DNA of 64,000 bases from Candidatus Zixiibacteriota bacterium (lineage in GTDB: Bacteria; Zixibacteria; MSB-5A5; GN15; JACZUZ01), in assembly GCA_024280775.1 (NCBI GenBank), contig JAJRPM010000002.1, positions 1-64,000 on the forward strand, read 5' to 3'. The notes beneath the pieces were generated by a model. It did no database searches, was not told where the DNA came from, and saw nothing but the letters and a program-made list of their open reading frames with translations. Positions 35,696 to 44,085 of the stretch are shown in pieces (the first letter of the stretch is position 1; every line of letters starts with the position of its first letter). The position numbers were made by a program, and so were the translations under genes.

Positions 35696-36469
35696 ATGTG
35701 CGCTCTCAAGAGAAATCTCAACCAATCGCCAAATTCTCAGGCTTCCGCCGTCAAGGCGCTCTGGGATTTCGCCTCGGCTATTAGCGAGTTGCTCTATCCC
35801 GCGCTTTGCATAGTTTGCGAAAGGCGCTATGCCTCAGGTCAGTATTCAATATGTCCTTTCTGTTGGAAACTGACTCTCAGGAACCGCAGTTCTTCAAAGG
35901 ATACCTCAGATTCAGCAGAGGATTCCGACCTTAGCCGTCAGATTCCCGCAATTTCCTTGGGGGCCTATGAGTCGCCTTTGGCTGATATTCTACAGAAATT
36001 CAAATATGAAGGATTCATAGCCCTCGGAGAACGTCTCTCTCTGGCTATGGTTCATTTGCGCAAAGAGAGGATTCTCTCTCTGAAGGCCGACGCGATTCTG
36101 CCGATTCCACTGCATATTTCAGGATTAAAGTCTCGCGGGTTCAATCAGGCCCGGGTAATCTCCGATATAGTAAGTATGGCGACTGGACTACCGGTTGCCG
36201 GGAATGTGGTTGAGAAAGTAGTCAAAACCAGGAATCAGGCAAAACTGAGCGCCCCACAAAGACAGCATAATCTCGCAGGCGCATTTGTGGCCACCGAATC
36301 AGAATGGACTGGCAAGCGGGTTATCGTAATCGACGATGTGATAACCACCGGAGCCACAATCGCCGAAGTAGGCAAGACCGCTGAGGAGGCCGGAGTTGAA
36401 GTTGTCGGAGCGGTGGCTCTCTCTTCTGCAATCGAGTTCTGCTCAATTCCAGTTTCGGCAGAGTTTTAG
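35696..36469 (+). CDS. ComF-family phosphoribosyltransferase-like protein
   Basis: About 257 residues. A four-Cys zinc knuckle near the N terminus (CIVC...CPFC) is followed by SPLADILQKFKYEG, IPLHISGLKSRGFNQA and the PRPP-type loop VIVIDDVITTGATIAEVG. This is the ComF/GntX pattern, linked to DNA uptake in competent bacteria and of unsettled enzymology. I use ATG 35696; a TTG at 35660 would add 12 residues, and neither has a good ribosome-binding site. Confidence 0.85.
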   Translation: MCALKRNLNQSPNSQASAVKALWDFASAISELLYPALCIVCERRYASGQYSICPFCWKLTLRNRSSSKDTSDSAEDSDLSRQIPAISLGAYESPLADILQKFKYEGFIALGERLSLAMVHLRKERILSLKADAILPIPLHISGLKSRGFNQARVISDIVSMATGLPVAGNVVEKVVKTRNQAKLSAPQRQHNLAGAFVATESEWTGKRVIVIDDVITTGATIAEVGKTAEEAGVEVVGAVALSSAIEFCSIPVSAEF

Positions 36470-36508
36470 ATAATAGTTTATCAGCATAGCTACATCATTA
36501 AATATCTC

Positions 36509-37441
36509 ATGAAATACGAAGCTGAAAAAAGCGAATCAAAGACACAGGCAGTTGCCAAAGTCGCGGCTGTAGAGGAATACCTGTCCTTCCTGGACCTCGA
36601 ACGCGGTCTTTCAGCGAACACTCTGGCGGCCTATCGTCGCGATCTGCAAGACTTCATCGGTTCATGTCGAGGCTCAGTCACCAAGTCGGACGCCAGAGAT
36701 GTGAACAAGTTTCTTTCGGCTTTGGACAAACGAGGCGCTCGCCCGGCAACAGTTGCGCGAAAAATCTCAGCGGTCAGAAGTTTTGCCGCATACATGAAAG
36801 AGCGCTCTCTGGGAGGTCAGGAATTGCCGCAGGAGATTCGCACCCCGTCACTAGTAAAGTACCATCCCGGCGCGCTTTCAGTTGAGCAAATCACCCGCAT
36901 TCTGGATTTGCCTGATACTAAGACTCCTTTAGGTCAACGTGACAGCGCCTTGCTCGAAACTCTCTACGGCGCAGGACTACGAGTTTCAGAGGCTGTCAAT
37001 CTGACAGTTTCGAATTTCATGCCCGAAGCAGGTTTCATTGTAGTGCGGGGTAAAGGCAACAAAGAGAGAATAGCCCCGGTGGGTAATCGCATGCGTGAGG
37101 CGCTTGAACTGTATATTAGTGACGGCCGCGAGAAGCTCATTAAGAACCAGACTCAGGGGGCGCTATTTGTAAATGCCCGCGCAGGCGCCCTGAGCAGGAT
37201 TAGCGCTTTTCGCTTAGTAAAAAGATATGCGGCAGAAGCCGGAATTAGCTCGAATATATCACCGCATAGTTTCAGGCACAGCTTTGCCACACATCTTCTT
37301 GATGGTGGCGCTGACTTGCGGGTTGTGCAGGAACTATTGGGACACTCATCAATTACCACTACACAAATATACACCCATCCCGACAAAGAATTCCTGCGCT
37401 CTACAGTCAGAGCCTTTCATCCTCTTGAACAAAAAGATTGA
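36509..37441 (+). CDS. Tyrosine recombinase XerC/XerD type
   Basis: 310 residues. The N-terminal SAM-like core-binding domain (about 25-110: EYLSFLDLERGLSANTLAAYRRDL) is followed by a catalytic domain with Arg in GAGLRVSEAVNL, HSFRHSFATHLLDGGADLRVVQELLGHSSITTTQIYTH (His-x-x-Arg, His and the nucleophile Tyr), and Lys in VRGKGNKERIAPV. The close fit to XerC/D suggests chromosome-dimer resolution rather than a phage integrase. No integron or att site was seen beside it. Confidence 0.9.
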   Translation: MKYEAEKSESKTQAVAKVAAVEEYLSFLDLERGLSANTLAAYRRDLQDFIGSCRGSVTKSDARDVNKFLSALDKRGARPATVARKISAVRSFAAYMKERSLGGQELPQEIRTPSLVKYHPGALSVEQITRILDLPDTKTPLGQRDSALLETLYGAGLRVSEAVNLTVSNFMPEAGFIVVRGKGNKERIAPVGNRMREALELYISDGREKLIKNQTQGALFVNARAGALSRISAFRLVKRYAAEAGISSNISPHSFRHSFATHLLDGGADLRVVQELLGHSSITTTQIYTHPDKEFLRSTVRAFHPLEQKD

Positions 37442-37468
37442 ACGAACAGGTTAGGTGAACTGATAAGT

Positions 37469-38395
37469 ATGTTTCATTGTGCGCTAAGACAGGAAAAGCT
37501 GGATGTTGTCTATCATTTGGAAAACTATTTTCCAGACGGTGAGATATCGTTTCACTATTTCCGCACATTCGATGAGCTACTACGTATTTCACAAAGGTTC
37601 AACCTGGATTTGGCTTTGATAGCCGGACAGTCCAAGTTCACAGCAGAGCTAGAGTTGGTGAGACGTATCAAAGAGAATGTGTTTACTTCTATTATTCCTT
37701 TGGCGTTATATCATCCTTCTCCTGATGACTCAACAGTTATTGCCGCTTACGAAAGCGGGTGTGATGATTTCATGACAGGCCCCTGGAAAGAGCGCCTCAA
37801 CGAGGTTCGCTTAAGAATGTTGTCACAGCGTAGTGTCAGAGACATTTCTATTAACCCCTCCTCAATGCTTCCGGGGCCCTCGATGATTGAACGCGAGATA
37901 GAGAGACAGTTGGCGCTTAAACAGGAATTCGCAGTGTGCTATTGCGATCTAGACAACTTCAAGGCCTACAATGACTCCTACGGTTACTATTTCGGTGATA
38001 AGATGATACGTTTGACTTCGCGGATTATTCGCGATGCCGTCTTTGATTTATGTCCCGGAGGTTTCGTCGGGCACATCGGAGGAGATGATTTTATCTACAT
38101 CATCCCGTCACAGCAAGCGTCAAAGATTTGCGAATCAGTTTTGAAAGTCTTTGATACGTTGGCGCCGCTTCGCTATCACAAACGCGACAGGGAACGAGGA
38201 AGTATACTTACTACCAATCGTCGCGGAGAGATGGAACGTTTCGCCTTGCTGTCGATTTCGATTGCTGTGGTAATCAATCGCAATCAAATGTTTTCGCATG
38301 CAGGGGAGATGTCACGAATGTTGGCGGATTTGAAGAAGTACGCTAAGTCACTGCCGGGTTCCAACTACGTCATAGAGCGGCGTTCAAAATACTAA
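37469..38395 (+). CDS. Degenerate receiver plus GGDEF-like protein
   Basis: 308 residues. Residues about 1-125 have a receiver-like alternation (LDLALIAGQSKF, VRRIKENVFTSIIPLALYH, AAYESGCDDFMTGPW), but the usual phospho-acceptor Asp is replaced (IAGQ). Residues about 140-300 are a GGDEF domain with CYCDLDNFKAYNDSYGYYFGD and the active-site loop GHIGGDDFIYII, that is GGDDF instead of GGDEF/GGEEF. It may be a weak cyclase, a GTP/c-di-GMP sensor or an inactive scaffold. AGGTGA sits upstream of the ATG. Confidence 0.8.
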   Translation: MFHCALRQEKLDVVYHLENYFPDGEISFHYFRTFDELLRISQRFNLDLALIAGQSKFTAELELVRRIKENVFTSIIPLALYHPSPDDSTVIAAYESGCDDFMTGPWKERLNEVRLRMLSQRSVRDISINPSSMLPGPSMIEREIERQLALKQEFAVCYCDLDNFKAYNDSYGYYFGDKMIRLTSRIIRDAVFDLCPGGFVGHIGGDDFIYIIPSQQASKICESVLKVFDTLAPLRYHKRDRERGSILTTNRRGEMERFALLSISIAVVINRNQMFSHAGEMSRMLADLKKYAKSLPGSNYVIERRSKY

Positions 38396-38411
38396 CTGCC
38401 CTTGGAATCTA

Positions 38412-40619
38412 CTAAAACTGCCGACCGTTGATTAGTGTCATAATCTGCTTGGCCTGATCCATATTCGGGTCAATTTCCAAAGCAATCTGCATATACTTCC
38501 GCACCGAATCAACCGGAGCCTTCATTTTGAAATATGCAACACCAATTCCATACCAGGCTTGCTTCATGCGAGGCGCCTGTTTCAACGCCTCTCTATACTT
38601 CGGAATGGCTTCTTCGTTCAGATCGCTCTCTAGGGTCAGGTTGCCCCAATTGAGATATGCAACCGCCGATGGCTTTCCATAGTATGCGCCACGCTGAAAT
38701 TCCTGGTCGGCGGAGAAAAACTTCTTGTTACGCGCAAACAGCTCACCGAGTTTGAAATACACTTCCTTTTCTTCCGGCGCCAGAAGTTTGGCATGACGGT
38801 AATACTTCTCGGCATTTTCATAATCACCCTGGCGCAAATACACATCGCCGATATTGATAGCCGGCCTGAAGTCGTTGGGAGCTACCTCCTGTGCCTGCTC
38901 AAAGCGCTCAATCGCTTTGTCAAAAACAGTTAGGTGTGAGAGCATCTGTCCATAGTTTAATAGCGGCTCAATATACTGAGGATTCAATTCAAATGATTTG
39001 TCATAGCAATACGCGGCTTGGTCAATGCTATCCATACTCATCAAGGCATAACCCAATTCATTCCAGTTCACATAAGACTCCGGATCAACTTCAACCGCCT
39101 TCGAATACGCCGCCGCCGCCTGAGGCCAGGCCGCCTGACGAGTGTATGCGATTCCCTGATTCTGATAAATCTGTGCGGGGTTAGAGAATCCAATGTCAAA
39201 ATACACACTGTTCAGGACGACAATCGCTCCGACGGTAGCGGCCCCAGGTACAATCACGCGCTTCATTACGCCCTGTTTAACGAGGTCATAGAGATAGAAG
39301 AAACCAGCGCCGCTGAATAGTGTCACGAAAGGAACCAGCAGAAGCCTGTGGCGCGCAGTTACTAAAAAGAGGAAGATAGTAGGTAAGTATCCAAAGAAAA
39401 TCAGATACATCGGCGCCAAGGTTCGGCGCTTAGACCAACTGACAACCATTCCGAGAAGAGCCAACGGGAAGAGCAACCCCCACGGATATTTTATCGCAAA
39501 GTCACGTCCCGAAAGTAACGCCGTCATCAAAAGAGACTGGCGACGTTTGAAATAAATATCACCATTGTCCGAATTCTCAAACCCCAGTCCGAGATAAGCG
39601 ATTTTCTTAAGAGTCAATTTGAGAAAATCCATCGGGTGAGAGCTAATATAATCAACCGTTTTGTCAGTCCAGAACGCAGATTGTTCGGCAGGTGTTAGCG
39701 CATGACCAGCTTCTTTCTCGGCTATACGTTTGGTCTCGGGAATAAACTTGGACCATGAAACATTGTTGAGGTCGAGCTCCGGGATTTGCATTGTCAAACC
39801 CTCAGCGGCGAGGTTGTTTCCGATGTAGAAATTCACTCCACCCTGAGTTGCAATTAGTGTCGCCTCACCTGTGACAAGCTTGTTGCGCAACGTCACTGAA
39901 AACACCGGAATACACACTGCAAGCGTAAGAACAGCCACATTCTTGAGACGCGACGCCATAGTAGACATAGTAGAGTCTACCTGGCTCTTCACAAGAAACA
40001 CATAGGCCGCCAGCAAAGGCATCACCAGCAGGATATTCGGACGAGCAATACCAGCCAGGCCAAATAGCAGGCCGGAGTAAACTAAAGTTCGCATTTCCTG
40101 ATTCTTCGCCCATCGCACAAACTGTAGAGTCGCCGCAATAGTAAGGAACAAAAACAATACTGGAATCAAGAGCATGGTCTCGTAGAAAATCAACGTTCCA
40201 TAGAGTCCGTAGGCCAAGCCGGCGAATTTTCCGACACGTTCGGAGATTGTCTCTTTTCCTAAGCGGTAAACCAGCAAGGCGCTGACACCAGCTAGCGCCG
40301 CTTGGAATGTGCGAATAACAAACAACTGTGCAGTTGGCTCGCCTCCAGCCGGAGTAAGGAACTCTGTGATTGATTTCAGTCCCGCGAGGAAATACGCATA
40401 GAGCGGCGCCCGAAAAAGCGCATCATCGCCAAAGAAACTGACAGTCCGAATCTCCTCAGCCCAGCGCCAATTCCACAGCTCATCAACCGCCGGATGCGCA
40501 AAGGCCGGGTCATTGAATACTTTCTCGATGATATAAATCAAGCGAGCCAAAAAGGCCACTGCAAAGATTGCATAGGGCCAGGGATTCTTGCGGACGTTAT
40601 CTAGGAACGATGTGCTCAT
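38412..40619 (-). CDS. Membrane glycosyltransferase (GT39-like) with TPR tail
   Basis: About 735 residues. The N-terminal roughly 480 residues are a multi-helix membrane domain of the ArnT/PMT superfamily (WNWRWAEEIR, APLYAYFLAGL, GLAYGLYGTLIFYETMLL), which moves sugars from polyprenyl carriers. The C-terminal roughly 230 residues are about six TPR units (AAAYSKAVEVDPESYVNWNE, AIERFEQAQEVAPNDFRPAI and so on). ATG 40619 is used; a TTG five codons upstream directly follows the OPT stop. It is co-directional and adjacent to the OPT gene. Substrate unknown. Confidence 0.8.
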   Translation of the reverse strand: MSTSFLDNVRKNPWPYAIFAVAFLARLIYIIEKVFNDPAFAHPAVDELWNWRWAEEIRTVSFFGDDALFRAPLYAYFLAGLKSITEFLTPAGGEPTAQLFVIRTFQAALAGVSALLVYRLGKETISERVGKFAGLAYGLYGTLIFYETMLLIPVLFLFLTIAATLQFVRWAKNQEMRTLVYSGLLFGLAGIARPNILLVMPLLAAYVFLVKSQVDSTMSTMASRLKNVAVLTLAVCIPVFSVTLRNKLVTGEATLIATQGGVNFYIGNNLAAEGLTMQIPELDLNNVSWSKFIPETKRIAEKEAGHALTPAEQSAFWTDKTVDYISSHPMDFLKLTLKKIAYLGLGFENSDNGDIYFKRRQSLLMTALLSGRDFAIKYPWGLLFPLALLGMVVSWSKRRTLAPMYLIFFGYLPTIFLFLVTARHRLLLVPFVTLFSGAGFFYLYDLVKQGVMKRVIVPGAATVGAIVVLNSVYFDIGFSNPAQIYQNQGIAYTRQAAWPQAAAAYSKAVEVDPESYVNWNELGYALMSMDSIDQAAYCYDKSFELNPQYIEPLLNYGQMLSHLTVFDKAIERFEQAQEVAPNDFRPAINIGDVYLRQGDYENAEKYYRHAKLLAPEEKEVYFKLGELFARNKKFFSADQEFQRGAYYGKPSAVAYLNWGNLTLESDLNEEAIPKYREALKQAPRMKQAWYGIGVAYFKMKAPVDSVRKYMQIALEIDPNMDQAKQIMTLINGRQF

Positions 40620-40634
40620 TCTGTCTTTTACCAA

Positions 40635-42680
40635 CTATTGGCTCTTGCGTTTCAATTTGAAGTAACGATATGAATACAATCCCAGCGTGGTGAATATCGC
40701 CAGCGAAATCGCCGGGCCATACGAGCCAAGCAGGCTGGTAGTCATCCCGGCGTGGGCTTCAAAATAGCTTTGATAGGATTCGTTGCCCGCCACCAATGCC
40801 GCTACCATCACTCCAACTAGCGCATCTCCGGCAACGATTCCCGAACTGAACAGAATCCCACGTTGATGCCAGGCTTTGGTCGTTTTCTCTTCGGTTTTAG
40901 AGCGATGAATCATCCAATGCAGAATACCGCCTGCAAAAATAGGTGTCGATAGTGACAGCGGCAAATACATACCGATAGCAAATGGCAGGGAACGAATTCC
41001 AAGTAGCTCAATCGCCAGCGCCATCATGCCACCTGCAAGTATCGGCGCCCATGGAAGTCCGCCGCCGAATGCCGCCTGAACAATTGTCGCCATCGCATTG
41101 GCCTGCGGGGCCTGCAATGGATTCGGATGTTCAGGAGAGACCACAAAGCCGAATGCGTCATTGAGAATATAGATTGTCATACCCATCGCCGCGGCAGGGA
41201 ATAGCAGGCCTATGAATTCAGTCAGCTGTTGTTTGCGAGGTGTGGCGCCGAGTAGGTATCCGGTCTTGAGATCTTGCGCAATATCGCCGGACATGCAAAC
41301 TGCGATACAAACCACAGTGCCGACTGTCAATGTCGCGACCATTCCATAGACCCCGCTTGCTCCGGTGGACATCAGAATGAATGCTGTCACCAGCAAAGTG
41401 GCGATCGTCATTCCGCTTACCGGTGAATTAGTCGAGCCAATCTCTCCGACAATTCGCGCCGCGACCACCACAAATAAGAATCCGAAGACTGTCGCGGCGA
41501 CACCGGCCATGAATTTTATGTCAATTCCCGGCAGGAAGAACATCACTATCACCACTACCAATACTCCACCTAACACCCAGGTAAATGGTAAATCCCTGTC
41601 AGTGCGGGTGACTGACTCGTCGCTGGCGCCTTTTGAGCCGGGCATGAATCTGGAGAAAATCTGTCCGAAAGCTTCTTTGAAAGAATGAGCGATAGTTGGC
41701 GCGGCGCGAAGTAGAGCTATGAAACCACCGACTGATACGCCACCGATTCCGAGGTAACGGATATAAAACTCGCGAAGTTCATCAGAGCTCATTTGCCCTA
41801 AAGGTGTATCTCCGGGACCTGCTGGGGGAATGAATGTGCCATCAGCGAGGAATCCGCCGATGAATGACAGCAGGGGAGCGATTCCCAAATAACCCAGCAC
41901 TGCGCCGGAGAGCATATAGCCTGCGACTCTGGGGCCGAGAATGTAGCCCACACCAAAAAGAGCCGGAGTGGCTTCAATTGAAATCACTCCGCCTTTAAGA
42001 AATTTGTTCAGGTGCATTTCAAGTGATTCCGGCCAAACGCGCACACCGTTCATCAGGAACTTGTAAACCGCTCCGATACCCATGCCGAGAAACACATTCT
42101 TAGCCTTCGAGCCGCCTTCTTCGCCGGCGACAATAATTTCTGCGCAGGCTGTGCCCTCGGGGAAAGCCAGAACACCGTGTTCTTTCTGTACCAAATAGCG
42201 ACGCAGAGGAATCATAAATAGAATACCCAGCGTTCCGCCGAGCATTGAGAGCAGGAAAATCAGCCATGCCGAAGGAACCTGGCTGGGACCGAAAATCTCC
42301 TGTAGCTCGCGCATCGCGGCGAATTTTGGTTCGGCGGCCCAAATAAAGAACGCCGGAATCGTAAAAGTTATACCAGCGGCCAATGATTCACCGGCGGAGC
42401 CAATTGTCTGCACTATATTGTTTTCGAGGACTGTGACATTCTTGAAAAGCGCTCGCAAGATCGCCATCGACATCACCGCCGCCGGAATCGAGGCCGAGAC
42501 CGTCATGCCGTATTTCAACGCCAGATATGCATTAGCGATACCAAAAACCACTGAGAGAATAGCCCCCAAAACCAAAGCCTTCATTGTGACTTCGGCAATG
42601 TTTGAGCCAGCCGGAACATAGGGCTGGAAATTATTGCCGTCGATGGGCGCGGGTTTGGGGCTTTGCTGTGGCTCTGCCAT
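40635..42680 (-). CDS. OPT-family oligopeptide/metal-chelate transporter
   Basis: 681 residues with about 14-16 hydrophobic helices. It shows OPT blocks such as LKYGMTVSASIPAAVMSMAILR, NNIVQTIGSAGESLAAGITFTIPAFF, GVLAFPEGTACAEIIVAGE and SGDIAQDLKTGYLLGATPRKQQ, as in the bacterial OPT group. These carry peptides or metal chelates across the inner membrane. GAGGT lies upstream of the ATG. It precedes the glycosyltransferase gene on the same strand. Confidence 0.9.
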   Translation of the reverse strand: MAEPQQSPKPAPIDGNNFQPYVPAGSNIAEVTMKALVLGAILSVVFGIANAYLALKYGMTVSASIPAAVMSMAILRALFKNVTVLENNIVQTIGSAGESLAAGITFTIPAFFIWAAEPKFAAMRELQEIFGPSQVPSAWLIFLLSMLGGTLGILFMIPLRRYLVQKEHGVLAFPEGTACAEIIVAGEEGGSKAKNVFLGMGIGAVYKFLMNGVRVWPESLEMHLNKFLKGGVISIEATPALFGVGYILGPRVAGYMLSGAVLGYLGIAPLLSFIGGFLADGTFIPPAGPGDTPLGQMSSDELREFYIRYLGIGGVSVGGFIALLRAAPTIAHSFKEAFGQIFSRFMPGSKGASDESVTRTDRDLPFTWVLGGVLVVVIVMFFLPGIDIKFMAGVAATVFGFLFVVVAARIVGEIGSTNSPVSGMTIATLLVTAFILMSTGASGVYGMVATLTVGTVVCIAVCMSGDIAQDLKTGYLLGATPRKQQLTEFIGLLFPAAAMGMTIYILNDAFGFVVSPEHPNPLQAPQANAMATIVQAAFGGGLPWAPILAGGMMALAIELLGIRSLPFAIGMYLPLSLSTPIFAGGILHWMIHRSKTEEKTTKAWHQRGILFSSGIVAGDALVGVMVAALVAGNESYQSYFEAHAGMTTSLLGSYGPAISLAIFTTLGLYSYRYFKLKRKSQ

Positions 42681-43140
42681 AGCGGCGTTTACCTCTTTAG
42701 TAGTTCGGAATCTGTCGACAAGCGCAACCCAAGGAGCAGAAGCGCCCCAAGTCCGCCGAAATAACAGTCGGGCTAATGTACCAAATGAGGTAAGTCCCTG
42801 TCAAGGTTAGGGTTTTGGGGGAGCGCCAAGTGGTCTGCAGCGCGCTCACAATGGGTCAGCGGCGACATCGTCTATTAGATGCTTCAATAATCAGTAAACT
42901 CAACACACTTGAAAGCGATTACCACATTGTGACTGTAGCTCTTATGTGGAGATTCGACGCGTGCCCCACTTACTCCTGTTGGCAAATCTATAATGCAACA
43001 ATTTGGGCTCTAGACACGAAAACGAAAGGTCGTGTAGGGAGTCTGGCCTTCTAGGGATAGATGCGTGGCCCGCGCGGCGCGTTTTCAAACGCCTAGTGTT
43101 CTTATGCAAACTGTTGGTAACAAACCGAAGGAATCCACAA
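42681..43140. other. Divergent intergenic region before the AT-rich island
   Basis: No gene is seen. A perfect TATAAT at 42989-42994 lacks a good -35. The composition shifts toward AT at about 43140. Confidence 0.35.
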
Positions 43141-44034
43141 GTGAAAAAGACGTTGCTAATCGTATTGTTACCCCTGAGCGCCACCTTCTGTAACGCGCAA
43201 ACTGACAGAAATTTCTTCACGGCCAAGAACTTTGATACCGAATTCCTAAGCTACCAGCCCCTCCAGAAGGCTGGAGTATCAGACAAAGACTTTAAGTGGG
43301 CTTTATTCGTTCTCTCTGAGACAAAGAAAGAGCTAAAAAACAATATCGAAAACTATAATGTAGCGGATTACTGGAATATTCTTTCAGCATTTAACGTACT
43401 GCAAGAAGACAAGGAAATCATCGAGATGATATTCGTGAAAATGGCCAATTCAGATGGCGCATGTGAATACATAACCTCATTGAAGGATAAAGTCTCATTT
43501 GATGATGAAATCCCCGACCTATACAATCAATACTATGATTCCTGCTCCGGGGAACAAGAAAACGAGGAAGAGTTTGACATCGACAAGTATGTCTCAAGCA
43601 ATAACCTAAGCAATTCGTTAGTCCTCCTCATCAGGGATATCGATCTAAAAGACCAGAAACATAGAGGAACAACCAAAGAAACATTTAGGACTAAACAACC
43701 AAAATTGGACCAGCAAAACCAGATTCTCATCGACTCCTTATACCGTGCGCACAATAAATATATTGGCAGATCGCTAGTAGGAGAAAAATATGAGTTTGTT
43801 ATGTGGTCTGTGATTCAACATTCCAATCCGGAAATGATGGAAAGATACTTGCCCGTTGTTCATAGCGCGGTAAGAACCGGTAATCTAGATGTGACACCTT
43901 TCAAAATGTTGTTGGACAGACTTTACGGGCTAAAATACGGTTACCAAATCTTCGGTTCTCAAATTGGATTTGGTTTCGAGATGGCAGATGAGAAAACTCG
44001 TAGTGACATAATCAATAAATATGGAATCGAATAG
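43141..44034 (+). CDS. Exported DUF6624-like protein
   Basis: 297 residues from a GTG start with GAAGGA upstream. The signal peptide is VKKTLLIVLLPLSATFCNA, cleaved before QTDRNF. The C-terminal third has a DUF6624-like pattern: LKDQKHRG, LIDSLYRAHNKYIGRSLVGEK, a QHSNPEMMERYLPVV block, LLDRLYGLKYGYQIFGSQ. The domain occurs mostly in Bacteroidota-type proteins of unknown function. Codon use is clearly AT-richer than neighbours. It precedes a second gene with the same domain, and the pair looks transferred together. Confidence 0.65.
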   Translation: MKKTLLIVLLPLSATFCNAQTDRNFFTAKNFDTEFLSYQPLQKAGVSDKDFKWALFVLSETKKELKNNIENYNVADYWNILSAFNVLQEDKEIIEMIFVKMANSDGACEYITSLKDKVSFDDEIPDLYNQYYDSCSGEQENEEEFDIDKYVSSNNLSNSLVLLIRDIDLKDQKHRGTTKETFRTKQPKLDQQNQILIDSLYRAHNKYIGRSLVGEKYEFVMWSVIQHSNPEMMERYLPVVHSAVRTGNLDVTPFKMLLDRLYGLKYGYQIFGSQIGFGFEMADEKTRSDIINKYGIE

Positions 44035-44085
44035 AAGCCAGAATTGCCACATAAATCATTAACTACATTTCGAGCTTAACCCTGA

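Noticed and set aside
36509-37441. Integrase marking an integrated element
   Set aside because: Length and all blocks fit housekeeping XerC/D, and no phage genes, att repeats or tRNA flank it.
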